Positions 48,064 through 60,400 of a DNA stretch of 64,000 nt are shown one piece after another; the first letter of the stretch is position 1; each line of letters opens with the position of its first letter. The translations under genes were made by a program, and so were the position numbers. Below the pieces are notes generated by a model. It was given only the letters and a program-made list of their open reading frames with translations, had not been told where the DNA came from and did no database searches. The stretch spans positions 193,501 to 257,500 of the forward strand of contig CM049319.1 in assembly GCA_026874595.1 (NCBI GenBank). The letters run 5' to 3'. This stretch comes from Sipunculus nudus. Its lineage: Eukaryota; Annelida; Sipuncula; Golfingiida; Sipunculidae.

Positions 48064-51000
48064 TTTAGCTCAGCTGACTTTCAGTCATGCTGGGCTATAG
48101 CGATGGGTCTTTGTCCGTCGTCCTTCCGTCTGTCCGTCCGTCCGGCCGGCTGGCCGTCTGTCCGTTAGCAGGGCACAAATCATAACCGTAGGGGTTAGGG
48201 CCATGAACCCTATGCAGTCTTAGAGGTTCTAAAAAGATCTCCATGCAAACCTGAAATTAGGTCGCTGCAACCTATATTCTCGAAGTTATGGGGTGTGTTT
48301 GCACCCCCCAGAAATAATTCTTTTAGCCAAAATTTTCATCTCAAACCTTACATCTTTCACATACAGCTCACCTACCAACAGGGGAAGAACCATAATTATT
48401 TTGAGGTCACAAGGTCAAAGGTCAAGGTCACAAAACCAACTTCTTTGAAAAGCCTGTTGATGCATTTTAAGCCAAACCTTTCATCCCAATTCTTTGATCT
48501 TTCACATATAGCTCACCTACTAAGTGGGAGAAGAATCCTATAGATGTTGAGGTCACAAGGTCAAAGGTCAGGGTCACAGGATCCACTTCTTTGAAAAGGT
48601 TGTGGACACATTTCAAGCTAGACCTTTCATTCCAAACCTTTCAGCACTGATATCGCTTCTCTGCCAACAGGGGAAAAGACCTGTTGATTTTGAGGTCAGA
48701 GGTCAAGTTCACAGCACCCTCTTCTTGCGTGGAGTCATTTTCAGGCAAACTTTTCAATCTATACTTTCCATCTGTCATATATGGCTTACCTACCAATAGG
48801 GGAAGAAGCCTATTGATGTTGAGTTCAAAAGGTCAGAGGTCAAGGTCACAATATTGTTCTAAATGCTTGTGAACATATTTCAAGTGAAGCTGTTCAACCC
48901 AAACCTTCAGTCTTTCACATATGCAACATCTATGCATCACTCAATGTGATTCAAACTTCATATTTATGGGACTTTTTGCATGAAGAAATAACTAATTGAT
49001 TTTGAGGTCAGCTGGTCAGGAGGTTAAAGGTTGCAGGTCTAAGTTATTCACTCATTGGTTGCCAAGTAATTACACCCGGCCAGATGTAATTGGTTTGTAG
49101 TTACCCATCATTTAGAAAGAATCCAGTTGATATGTGGGCAAAAGGCCAAGGTCATAGGTCAGGTCAACTTATTTTGTAGACCATCTCTATTTTTCTTGTA
49201 TATGGGCACTTTCACACTAAAGGTTGGATATGAACATTTGTTAAACAATGGTTCACAGGTAAGTTTTGTGGCTGAAAATATGATACGTATTATCATATTT
49301 GTAAAGGCCACAGCAGCCTCTATAAACACAGAAAATTTTATAACTCAAAGCCAATTTTTTAAGAAGTTCTGGCCATTTAAGTGTAATTTTCATCAAATTT
49401 TGGAGTCTCACTCACAAAAATGGAAAAATTTAATGTAAATATGACTGAAATTTGTTTACCAGAACAGAAATATTCTAATCACAGCACATGCTGTAACATG
49501 TAAACTACAAGTGCTCCAAGTTTCATGACTTTCATGGTGGTGGTTAAAATTATCCAATCAATATCCTTCAGTATAATAATTGGTTAAAAAATTTTGCTTG
49601 GACCTGTCCTCTCCAGTACATTGCATCCTCACAAGAAATGTAATTCTCATGTCGCAAAACAAAATCCTGCTTTGAACAGCCAGTATTATATCTAATCATG
49701 TTTTGGTAACTAAGGGCTGGGTATGTGTGTCCTGACCGGGATAATTTGGCACTTGTTTACCTGGTATATGCCTGTTAAAAAAAATTGTCCTCTCCAGTAC
49801 ATACAGGTAAAATTCACTTTAATGTAGAATTTAAAAGCCTATTTTAGTTTATATGTAACAGGTAGCTAGGAAGATAAATTCCCTGGTGTTTGCATTGCAT
49901 ACCATCTAATATTCTGTGGCCAGTTTAGCAATGAGTGTATCTGTTAAAATGTCCTCTCCAGTACAATCATTTTTAACATGAGGCAGGCTAGAGGAATACT
50001 TCTCCAAGTAAGCTTAATATTTACTTCAAGTTTGTCCTAGTGATAAATATAAATAGACTGACTGGTTTAGGGAAGTAGTTTGGCTCATTATAAATATAAA
50101 TTAGCATGTAACTCCATTCATTGTCATACCAATGTTTAGAGTGATGAATCTTCATTGATGAATTCATGATAAAGCCTTTCTTTTACATGTTCCTTCATTG
50201 TACAGAAGTGAGAAGCAGACAAAAAGCATACCTGCAATAACTGCATGTAAATTGTGACAGTAGCAGACTTTAATTTTGTGTTACTTTAATGTACTGGAGA
50301 GGACATTTTTTTAACACGGGATAAAAGTGTCAAATGTACAACCCTACAGTCTTTCAGTTTTGCACGGTAGTTCTTGAAGCTTTCAATCACTGTCGATACT
50401 TAACCTGCTTACTTTTAATTTTAATAAATACCATGCAGTTTACTACATAGACCCCTTCATCTAATTCTTTGGGTATTATAGAAAATGTGTATTTGTATCT
50501 GTTTTTAACTAGAACCACATACGTGTTAAGATTCTTTACCAAATTAGACCGGTAGAAATAGTCGAACAGCCCTAATTTTCATTTTTACCAAAATCTAACA
50601 TTTCATTTTCTGGATCATTAACTCTCTTCATGTCACATATTTTATGTAACTGTGCCATCTTGATGATTGCTGATGAATCATTCCAAATTGATTTGGCCAA
50701 AGATAATTCTTATGAAAATACCAGTGCTTTCTGTTCTCTTGCCATCTCACCAGCTATGAATCATTACTTCATGAGAGCAACTACAATCAAATTTGCCAAT
50801 ACTTTTGCCTCAAGAAAAAGTCAACAACTTGTGAAACAAAAGAGTTTGGTAAAACAGCTTTTGAAACTATGGTCTCCCAAATTGCTGGTACACATTTTAA
50901 ATGACACAGTTATCAGTGTTGGGGCTGGGGGTGGTTAGGATGAAGGCATCATGTGAACTTTGTGTTTGACAACGTGCTTTTATTTTTCCATCTATTTTAC

Positions 51001-53712
51001 CAAGTCTCATAGCAAAGTCTATGAAAACAATGATATCAACATTGTCTTCTTGCAAAAGCTTAATTTTCTGGTTCCAGTTTATCCAAGTCTCAGAAAAGTT
51101 GTTTTTATATTTTAAATTCAAATTTAACGGTAAATCCTCACAAGTAAAAAGCCAAAAGCAGCCGAAATGTCCATTTCCACAACTGTTGTGTAACAATGTA
51201 AAATACTACTAGCAGGACCCATATCTGTAGTTATCACATGATACAAAAATGTATGTCCCAAATTTTGAATAAATTAATGTATATATATATATATAAATAT
51301 ATGGATATTTTCCCCAGGTCTACAATAAACATTTTGTTTATATTACATTCAGGTGAGCTATGTTGTCTATGAACCAATTGTTTAATGTATGTTGTAAAAT
51401 AAGTTGACAGATGTTGATATTCAAAGTAAATGTGTTGGAAATAAAGCATGAGTGCAAAAAAACAAATTATATTTGCATTACGGATTGTGAACAAAACTGC
51501 TTCTGAATAAAATTCTGTAAAATATTTCATTTTCAAGATGACCATTTCTCCAAATTATTGTTAAAAATATATTTTTTTTCAACAAAACAAAAGGTACAAG
51601 CCATTCAATATTTATAATCTCGCTTTAAGTGTCATTTAATATCATGGAGTCATAATTGACTTACATTATACTTAATAACTGATACTTGGGTATGTCTATT
51701 TTGTGCTCCTTTAACCACAAGGTCCAAGGTAAATGAGGTGGACACTGATTCACTTTATGTTCAAGAGGTCCATGAACAATACAAGAGAGAGAGGGAACAA
51801 AAATATTCCTTTTGAATTCTTCCACAGTGCATGTTAAAATAATGTCCTCTCCAGTACCAATGATGTTAAAAAATGTTATCATATAAATCAAGTGACAACA
51901 GACTAAGGCATCAACATATTTCCTGATTTCTTGAACTCTGTACAGCTGAACAACTTCTCTCACCATTTCTGTTACTAATTGACCAGGGCAGTGTCAGAAT
52001 AAAGACTGACAGCATACTTCCTTTAATCATAATTAAAATGCACTGTTAAATTTTTATAAAAATATGAAAATTTCATAAAACAAACAAATGTGATTGCAGA
52101 TTTTTTTACCATGCACTAAGGGCATGATCAAATACATCAGATAAAGACATCAGAACAAACTAATGAGCGAAAATTTAAATTATGTAGAGCTGTGAAGAGA
52201 GAAAGATTATTGTAAAAATATGGGATGTTTGAATTTCTGAATTCAATGTAACTTTTATTAGTTCACAGGTAAAATGGTATACTAAACAGTTTCCTTTAGC
52301 TAAGATATATACCTTTTCAGGGGTAAACTTAATATTGCTCTGTTAGGAATTCAGTTTTTACTCCCCAGTGAGACTAATCACTCAACCTTTTGTGTGAAAG
52401 TGCCCATATATAAGCTTGCACTCCAGCTGGTACATCTCACAGTGTGGCTGTAATTGTGAGTGACACTGGTGACATATGACTCCCTTTTGTATCAGGCTAT
52501 TAAGTGATAAGGCTCAGTGATAAGTACCTCGTTACTGCATAACAAAACACTTGTTGGAATACTTCAGCCAGGAATTAACACTATGAGAGTATAGTGTTAA
52601 GGTTTAGCTACTGATTTATGAGATGATGGGAACATTTTGCAGTTTATTTTATGGAATCATAGCAATAAACTTAGTTTCCTAGATATCTGAATATTTTTAT
52701 ATAAATCAACACATATAAAAGCAAGTGTTTGTTCTCATAATATGTGGATGTGTACTTGATTTAGGATGGCTTTTTTTTTATTTCAAGACTCTTAGTCATG
52801 CTTTCTGCATTTCTTTTCTTTCAGGTTTTGCAGTTTACCAACCCTGCTGACCCCATTGAAAAGCAGAGTGATAATAAAAAATATTGGACCTACGCTTTTA
52901 CATTTGCATATCTATAAATCTGATATGAGCGCCTGAACATGCCTTTTGAATTGTTTTGGACATTCATTACTGTGACCTCATTTGGAGAATTTGCCCCAAG
53001 TTTGGTCTCTTATTGGAGGATGTGTGATATTAAATGTCAGACTTGTCAGAAATCCATTATGTCTGCCAGTTAGTCACCTTAGAAATCCTTTTTTCAGTGC
53101 AGTTTCAGTAATTTTCCTTCAATTTTTGGTCCGATTTAGAGAATGGTTGATGTCTGATTTCAGACCTGTCAGAATTCCAAAATGGCCACCAGGCAACCAT
53201 CTTTAAATTCCTTTTGATCATATTATCTCAAGAACTGTTAAAAGTGAAGGCAGTCGGACGTATATTAATGTAATCTTGCAAAGGATTGGGTCAAATATTT
53301 CTTAATAAATATTATCATCATATATGAAAGTGCAGTACAGTTGGCTTGTATTGAATAAAAATTCATACAGAAGCACCTGTTTCTCAGTAATTCTTGCATG
53401 GATTTCCTTGATTTTTTGCTATATATTTTGATCTTATTTTGCACTTTGTGGTGTTCCTTTTGAGACTGACAGGTATCAAGTAAGCTATGGGAATAATTCT
53501 GGATACTTTAACAATCATACATTTTCCTCAGACCATCAATTCACTGTGTTTTAACCAGACATAGGTGATATACATTTCTGTTGTCGTAGAAAATTTCAAC
53601 AAATTGGCAAATTGGTTCTTCAAAATTTGACTGGAAGTTGTGAATCTCAGCCCATGATGTCGCAGGTCATGCTTGGCAGCTGAGCGTCATGACCCATGGG
53701 TCACTTGTTATT
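48064..53712 (+). repeat. AGCTCAG-palindrome element, copy G (long, possibly composite)
   Basis: The start palindrome (48067-48096) and CCGTCCGTCCGG text lie at the left, the tail GCGTCATGACCCATGGGTCA at 53685-53704. At 5.6 kb it is far longer than other copies, so it may be two nested or adjacent copies. Inside are four tandem units of about 140 bp (48295-48870) with AGGTCA half-site clusters and five scattered TGTCCTCTCCAGTAC motifs (49605-51857). No convincing ORF. Confidence 0.55.
48295..48870. repeat. About 140-bp tandem units with AGGTCA clusters
   Basis: Four units share CTTTCACATATAGCTCACCT, CCAACAGGGGAAGA and GGTCACAAGGTCAAAGGTCA. In the first unit AGGTCA starts at 48404, 48412, 48419 and 48425, giving direct repeats spaced 2, 1 and 0. 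Confidence 0.8.
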
Positions 53713-54945
53713 AAAGCTCCAAGGGATAACCTTTAGTTTATAAAGGTCAGATAGGTGATTTGGTCCCTTGGATCCCTCTACATAGTTTATATTTGAATAA
53801 AGGAATGGCACAGATAAAATATATGTGAAGGCTGGGGGATACAAGTCTTTTGAATAGCATGAGGAAGATGATACTAATCAACAGATACCAAACAGGTACC
53901 CTGATAGTGCAGCTGCCTGTGTATACACCAGCACATCATATACACCATTACATTAAATACACCAGCACATTGCTGGCCCTGTGTGTGTCACCTTGCTAGC
54001 CTAGTCCCAATGGTAAATCAAGAAGACAAGATTAATTACTGGATCAGAGGATGTGAACAAGCTAGATGGCAGGGTTCAAAGGCAGCACCAAAGAAATTCA
54101 AAGGTTAATTAGGTTTTCAAGCATATTTCATTTCAAATTTGTTTATACCTAATTTAGTTTTTCTGTAACATACACTTAAAATACTGTTAGTTTCATTTCA
54201 GTGTGACTCAGTCAATTATATTAAATGTATGTGTTTGTTGTCTATAGTAAGTAACCCAATCTGGTATATATGTCCAGTCCATGGCAGTATTGGCCTGACC
54301 CTTCACTGTTCCAGAATTTTTCTTCAGCCATGCAGCAGCACAGCTTCACATTGCTGAAAACTGGTGTCGGAAATACCTTTGGCTGTGTAGATTGTACTCT
54401 CATTTGGGTCATGAAGGTGTTATTTCTGACAGATTTGGGTATAAACTGGCTTTGTCAAATCAGTTTTTACAGAGCCAATGTGGAATCGGGTTATAATTGC
54501 ACAATGAACAGAGTTTCAGCAGTGGTATGTTTTGGTTAGTACCAGCATTTTGAACAAAGACTTATGACACAGCATGCCATGCTCCCTGCCACTGGAGGCC
54601 ATGTGCTGTTGTTTTTAAACATCGTGGCTGCCATCTGATTGGGGTCTGCTGTGGCTTTGCACCACCCCCCCCCTAAATTTGAACTGGGACTACATGGGCA
54701 CATATTATTCATTTTCCTGCAGAAACTATAACTTAATTCATACATGACAACATAATTTATTTCAATTATTTGCATTATTTAGAACATGTCTGCTAAAATT
54801 CAGCTCAGACAGATAACAACTTCTTGAATATTCAGAATGCACTCAGAGCCCAGGTGAACAGATGCAGATATTATGTTTATTTATGTTGAACTCCATGTTG
54901 CCCAGTAACACCCCCCCCCCCCCCGGTATTTATAGTAAACCCTGT
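53713..54945 (+). other. NDUFA9 intron 2, unassigned stretch
   Basis: No gene recognised. Ends near a C14 run at about 54911, just before the next repeat element. Confidence 0.5.
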
Positions 54946-56536
54946 TTTTAGCTCAGCTGACTAAGTCATCTGAGCCATAGTGATCACCCTTTGTCCATTG
55001 TCCGTCTGGCCGTTTGTCCGTTAACAGGGCACAAATCATAACTGCTAGACCTGGAATCTTCTCTCTTGACATGTAGGGAGGTCCATGAAAAGTCTCCTTG
55101 AAAACCTTAAATTCGGTCTCTGTTACCCATATTCTTCAAGCTATGGGACTCTGAAATACCCCCCAGAATAATAGAAAATTTGAAACAAAAGCTCCAGTAT
55201 CTGAACAAATAATGCAGTGATAACCATTATTCTTTGAATGGATATTGGTCATGGAATGTTTCATCAGTTTCTGCAGACTGGTGGTGCCACATGTTTTTTT
55301 TTTATTTTTACGATTTTTTTTCTCTATTTTTGAGACCTTGAGATGTGGTCATCTGTTAACAGGGCACAAATTGTAACAACTGGACCTAGAATCTATTCTC
55401 TTGAAATGCAGGGAGGCACATGAAAAGTTTCCGTGGAAATCTGAAATTAGGTCTCTGTTACCCATTATCTCTGAGCTATGGGGGTCCGAAATACCCCACA
55501 GAATAATGGAAAATTTGATACAATAGCTCAAGTATTTGAACAACTTGTGCATTGATCACCATGATTCTTTGCGTAGATATTGATCATGGAGTGTTTCATC
55601 AGTTTCTGCAGACTGGTGGCGCTACCTATATTTTTTCTAGTTTTTAGGATTTTTTTTCACTATTTTTTTTACCTAAAAAAATGCGGTCATCTGTTAACAG
55701 GGCAGAAATTGTAACGACTGGACCTAGAATCTTCTCTCTTGACATGCAGGGAGGCCAATGAAAGTCTCTGTGGTCTTTTACCCATAAACTCTGATCTATT
55801 GGGCTCTGAAGTACCCTCCAGAATAATTAAAAATTTGAAACAAAAGCTCAAGTATCTGAACAACTATTGCACTGATCACCATGATTATTTGCATGGATAT
55901 TGATCATGGAATGTTTCATCAGTTTCTGCCGTCTGGTGGCGCCACCTGTATTTTTTTTATTTTTAGGAATTTTTTTTTCTCTATTTTTGAGACCTCTTAA
56001 GATGCGTCATCTGTTAACAAGGCACAGATTGTAACCATTGGTCCAATCTTCTAACTTGACATCCAGGGAGGTCTGTAAAAAATATCTTTGGTACTTGAAA
56101 TTAGGTCTCTGTTACCCATATTATCTGAGCTATGGGGCTTATAAGCACCCATCAGTATAACTGAAAATTTAAAACCAAAGTAGGGCACAAATCATAACCA
56201 TTTGGCCCAGAATCTTCTAACTTGATATCCTGAGAGTTCCTTGAAAAGTTCTCCCCAAAAACCTGAACTTCGGTCATTGTGACCTATATTCTAAGGGTTT
56301 TGGGGTAGGTTTGAGCACCCCAGAAAAATGTAAAATAAACACAAATTTGCCAGATTTCTCAGGACAGGGTGGTTGGATTGTCATCAAATTTGTTGTGCTT
56401 ATGGGTCTTGATGAACTTAAGCTAATATACATGAACAAAGATACCACCTACATTATCGTAATTAGTTGCCTATGCAAGGACAAATTGTCAACATGTCAGT
56501 GGGCTGAGCGTCATGACCTATGGGTCACTTGTTATG
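54946..56536 (+). repeat. AGCTCAG-palindrome element, copy H, with about 335-bp tandem units
   Basis: Starts AGCTCAGCTGACTAAGTCATCTGAG at 54950 (two palindrome arms), ends GAGCGTCATGACCTATGGGT near 56522. About four units start at CTGTTAACAGGGCACAA-like text (55018, 55353, 55690, 56009) and carry GGTGGCGCCACC-type text late in the unit (best at about 55935). No ORF of note. Confidence 0.75.
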
Positions 56537-56750
56537 CCTGTCATTAATCCCAACCTATTAGATGTCTAAATATTATTATTACAAAAAAAAACCCTGTTTG
56601 GGCAGTTAATAAAAATGTTGGAAAATATCTATATATGAAAACTGTATCACAATACACAAAATGTATAGTTATTACAGGTTTTCTATATATACAGTTAGTT
56701 AATTGAAATGATTACTGCATAACCTAAAAATGATGTATATTGAATTGAAG

Positions 56751-57037
56751 CTGATTTTACCGTACAGTGGTGACCCATACTTACTGTATTTATAAGTTTA
56801 AGTTTGATTTTCTCACAGGTAAGGTTGGTTCTCAGCTGATTTTACCATACCGTGGTAACCCATACTTTCTGTATTTATAAGTTTAAGTTTGATTTTCTCA
56901 CAGGTAAGGTTGGATCTCAGCTGATTTTACCATACCGTGGTGACCCATACTTACTGTATTTATAAGTTTAAGTTTGATTTTCTCACAGGTAAGGTTGGAT
57001 CTCAGCTGATTTTACCATACCGTGGTGACCCATACTT
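56751..57037 (+). repeat. 85-bp tandem repeat that multiplies the NDUFA9 exon 3 acceptor
   Basis: Unit starts lie at 56751, 56836, 56921 and 57006, exactly 85 bp apart; the last is partial and runs into the real exon. Each full unit contains the beginning of exon 3, some intron text (CTGTATTTATAAGTTTAAG) and the acceptor TTGATTTTCTCACAG followed by GTAAGGTTGG. Three acceptors therefore exist (after 56818, 56903 and 56988). Only the last leads into an open frame; reading on from the first two meets a stop within the repeat. Confidence 0.97.
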
Positions 57038-57086
57038 CATGAAGGATCTGAGGTTGGCCGGAGATCTGGGTCAAGTTCTGTTTCTG
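56989..57086 (+). CDS. NDUFA9: NDUFA9 exon 3
   Basis: 98 nt from acceptor CTCACAG to donor CTG|GTCAGT. Continues exon 2 in phase and encodes GKVGSQLILPYRGDPYF, then MKDLRLAGDLGQVLFL, matching the conserved NDUFA9 region after the nucleotide-binding loop. It begins GTAAGG, which itself looks like a splice donor. The next exon was not found in the window. Confidence 0.95.
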
Positions 57087-57423
57087 GTCAGTATGGCATA
57101 TTCATCTGAGAATTTTCTTTAACCATATAGGACACATTTGCAAATGTGTGGTGTAATGATTTGAACAAACCCTTCCAAAGAGTTTTATATCCCTCTTTGT
57201 TGCCATTATTAGTTTGTAATATGTTATGTAATTGAATAGCTTGTTTAGAATCAGTGTATTCTTTTGTAGAGAATTCTTACAAAAATATTTTGTGGTATGT
57301 GTTTTCAGTGTTGACCTACCTTATCTGTACTATTTTGACTGCTTCTTCCCTTTGCGTAGTGTCTTGAACAGTTTCATCATTTATATTAGTGAGAGGGGCT
57401 GTACAGCCATTCTAAATGCCTTG
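57087..57423 (+). other. NDUFA9 intron 3, before the array
   Basis: No repeat or gene. Ends AATGCCTTGTTTGTATATTACAG, the beginning of the 42-bp array. Confidence 0.6.
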
Positions 57424-60400
57424 TTTGTATATTACAGTGGTTGTATGACAGTTCTTTAAGCCTGGTCTGTATATTACAGTGGTTGTATGACCGTTCTGTT
57501 AGCCTTGTCTGTATATAACAGTGGTTGTATGACCGTTCTGTAAGCGTTGTCTGTATATTACAGTGGTTGTGTGACAGTTCTGTTAGCCTTGTCTATATAT
57601 TACAAGGGTTGTATGACAGTTCTGCAAGCCTTCTCGATATTTTACAGTGGTTGTATGACCGTTCTGTAAGCCTGGTCTGTATATTACAGTGGTTGTATGA
57701 CAGTTCTTTAAGCCTGGTCTGTATATTACAGTGGTTGTATGACCGTTCTGTAAGCCTTCTCGATATATTACAGTAGTTGTATGACAGTTCTTTAAGCCTG
57801 GTCTGTATATTACAGTGGTTGTATGACTGTTCTGTCAGCCTTATCTGTATATTTTAGTGGTTGTATGACCGTTCTGAAAGCCTTCTCGATATATTACAGT
57901 GGTTGTATGACTGTTCTGTAAGCCTGGTCTGTATATTACAGTGGTTGTATGACAGTTCTTTAAGCCTGGTCTGTATATTACAGTGGTTGTATGACCGTTC
58001 TGTTAGCCTTGTCTGTATATTACAGTGGTTGTATGACCATTCTGAAAGCCTTCTCGATATATTACAGTGGTTGGTTGACCGTTCTGTAAGCCTGGTCTGT
58101 ATATTACAGTGGTTGTATAACAGTTCTTTAAGCCTTGTCTGTATATTACCATGGTTGTATGACAGTTCTGTAAGCCTGGTCTGTATATTACAGTGGTTGT
58201 ATGACAGTTCTGTTAGCCTGGTCTGTATATTACAGTGGTTTTATGACAGTTCTGTAAGCCTTCTCGATATATTTCAGTTGTTTTTATGACAGTTCTGTAA
58301 GCCTTCTCGATATATTACAGTGGTTGTATGACCGTTCTGTAAGCCTGGTCTGTATATTACAGTGGTTGTATGACAGTTCTGTAAGCCTGGTCTGTATATT
58401 ACAGTGGTTGTATGACAGTTCTGTAAGCCTTCTCGATATTTTACAGTGGTTGTATGACCGTTCTGTAAGCCTGGTCTGTATATTACAGTGGTTATGTGAC
58501 AGTTCTGTTAGCCTTGTCTTTATATTACAAGGGTTGTATGACAGTTCTGCAAGCCTTCTTGATATATTACAGTGGTTGTATGAGCGTTCTGTAAGCCTGG
58601 TCTGTATATTACAGTGGTTATGTGACAGTTCTGTTAGCCTTGTTTATATATTACAAGGGTTGTATGACAGTTCTGCAAGCCTTCTCGATATATTACAGTG
58701 GTTGTATGACCGTTCTGAAAGCCTTCTCGATATATTACAGTGGTTGTATGACCGTTCTGTAAGCCTGGTCTGTATATTACAGTGGTTGTGTGACAGTTCT
58801 GTTAGCATTGTCTATATATTACAAGGGTTGTATGACAGTTCTGCAAGCCTTCTCGATATATTACAGTGGTTGTATGACCGTTCTGAAAGCCTTCTCGATA
58901 TATTACAGTGGTTGTATGACCGTTCTGTAAGCCTGGTCTGTATATTACCGTGGTTGTTTGACAGTTCTGTAAGCCTGGTCTGTATATTACAGTGGTTGTA
59001 TGACAGTTCTGTAAGCCTGGTCTGTATATTACAGTGGTTATATGACCGTTCTGTAAGCCTGGTCTGTATATTACCGTGGTTGTATGACCGTTCTGTCAGC
59101 CTGGTCTGTATATTACAGTGGTTGTATGACAGTTCTTTAAGCCTGGTCTGTATATTACAGTGGTTGTATGACCGTTCTGTCAGCCTGGTCTGTATATTAC
59201 AGTGGTTGTATGACTGTTCTGAAAGCCTTCTCAATATATTACAGTGGTTGTATGACCGTTCTGAAAGCCTTCTCGATATATTACAGTGGTTGTATAACAG
59301 TTCTTTAAGCCTTGTCTGTATATTACCGTGGTTGTATGACAGTTCTGTAAGCCTGGTCTGTATATTACAGTGGTTGTATGACAGTTCTGTTAGCCTGGTC
59401 TGTATATTACAGTGGTTTTATGACAGTTCTGTAAGCCTTCTCGATATATTTCAGTGGTTTTTATGACAGTTCTGTAAGCCTTCTCGATATATTACAGTGG
59501 TTGTATGACCGTTCTGTAAGCCTGGTCTGTATATTACAGTGGTTGTATGACAGTTCTGTAAGCCTGGTCTGTATATTACAGTGGTTGTATGACAGTTCTG
59601 TAAGCCTTCTCGATATATTACAGTGGTTGTATGACTGTTCTGTAAGCCTGGTCTGTATATTACAGTGGTTATGTGACAGTTCTGTTAGCCTTGTCTATAT
59701 ATTACAAGGGTTGTATGACAGTTCTGCAAGCCTTCTTGATATATTACAGTGGTTGTATGAGCGTTCTGTAAGCCTGGTCTGTATATTACAGTGGTTATGT
59801 GACAGTTCTGTTAGCCTTGTTTATATATTACAAGGGTTGTATGACAGTTCTGCAAGCTTTCTCGATATATTACAGTGGTAATATATGACCGTTCTGTAAG
59901 CCTGGTCTGTATATTACAGTGGTTATGTGACAGTTCTGTTAGCCTTCTCAATATATTACAGTGGTTGTATGACTGTTCTGTCAGCCTGGTCTGTATATTA
60001 CAGTGGTTGTATGACAGTTCTTTAAGCCTGGTCTGTATATTACAGTGGTTGTATGACCGTTCTGTCAGCCTTGTCTGTATATTACAGTGGTTGTATGACT
60101 GTTCTGAAAGCCTTCTCAATATATTACAGTGGTTGTATGACCGTTCTGAAAGCCTTCTCGATATATTACAGTGGTTGTATAACAGTTCTTTAAGCCTTGT
60201 CTGTATATTACCGTGGTTGTATGACAGTTCTGTAAGCCTGGTCTGTATATTACAGTGGTTGTATGACAGTTCTGTTAGCCAGGTCTGTATATTACAGTGG
60301 TTTTATGACAGTTCTGTAAGCCTTCTCGATATATTTTAGTGGTTTTTATGACAGTTCTGTAAGCCTTCTCGATATATTACAGTGGTTGTATGACCGTTCT

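Larger units (their letters stand above)
33749..57086 (+). other. NDUFA9: NDUFA9 gene, 5' part (three exons seen, 3' part beyond window)
   Basis: Complex I (NADH:ubiquinone oxidoreductase) accessory subunit of the mitochondrial matrix arm, an atypical short-chain dehydrogenase fold that binds NADPH. Three exons join with matching phases: 33749-33788 (ends phase 1), 47028-47204 (ends phase 1), 56989-57086 (ends phase 0). The joined product starts with a basic, hydroxyl-rich presequence, as expected for mitochondrial import. It continues through [21 protein letters not shown], with the GxxGxxG dinucleotide-binding loop, to LGKVGSQLILPYRGD and RLAGDLGQVLFL. About a quarter of the usual protein is covered. 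Introns 1 and 2 are 13.2 and 9.8 kb, filled with repeats. Exon 1 is weakly conserved by nature and is placed by phase, Kozak context and presequence character. Confidence 0.9.

Noticed and set aside
50630..50938. 102-codon ORF in NDUFA9 intron 2
   Set aside because: No motif recognised, lies inside a long repeat and has no splice signals of note.
58324..59466. 380-codon plus-strand ORF (and similar ORFs of 140-310 codons across 57.5-63.8 kb, on both strands)
   Set aside because: They follow from a 42-bp period divisible by 3. Both strands are open, small indels break the frames, there is no unique sequence and the array lies within an intron. I do not call a repeat protein.
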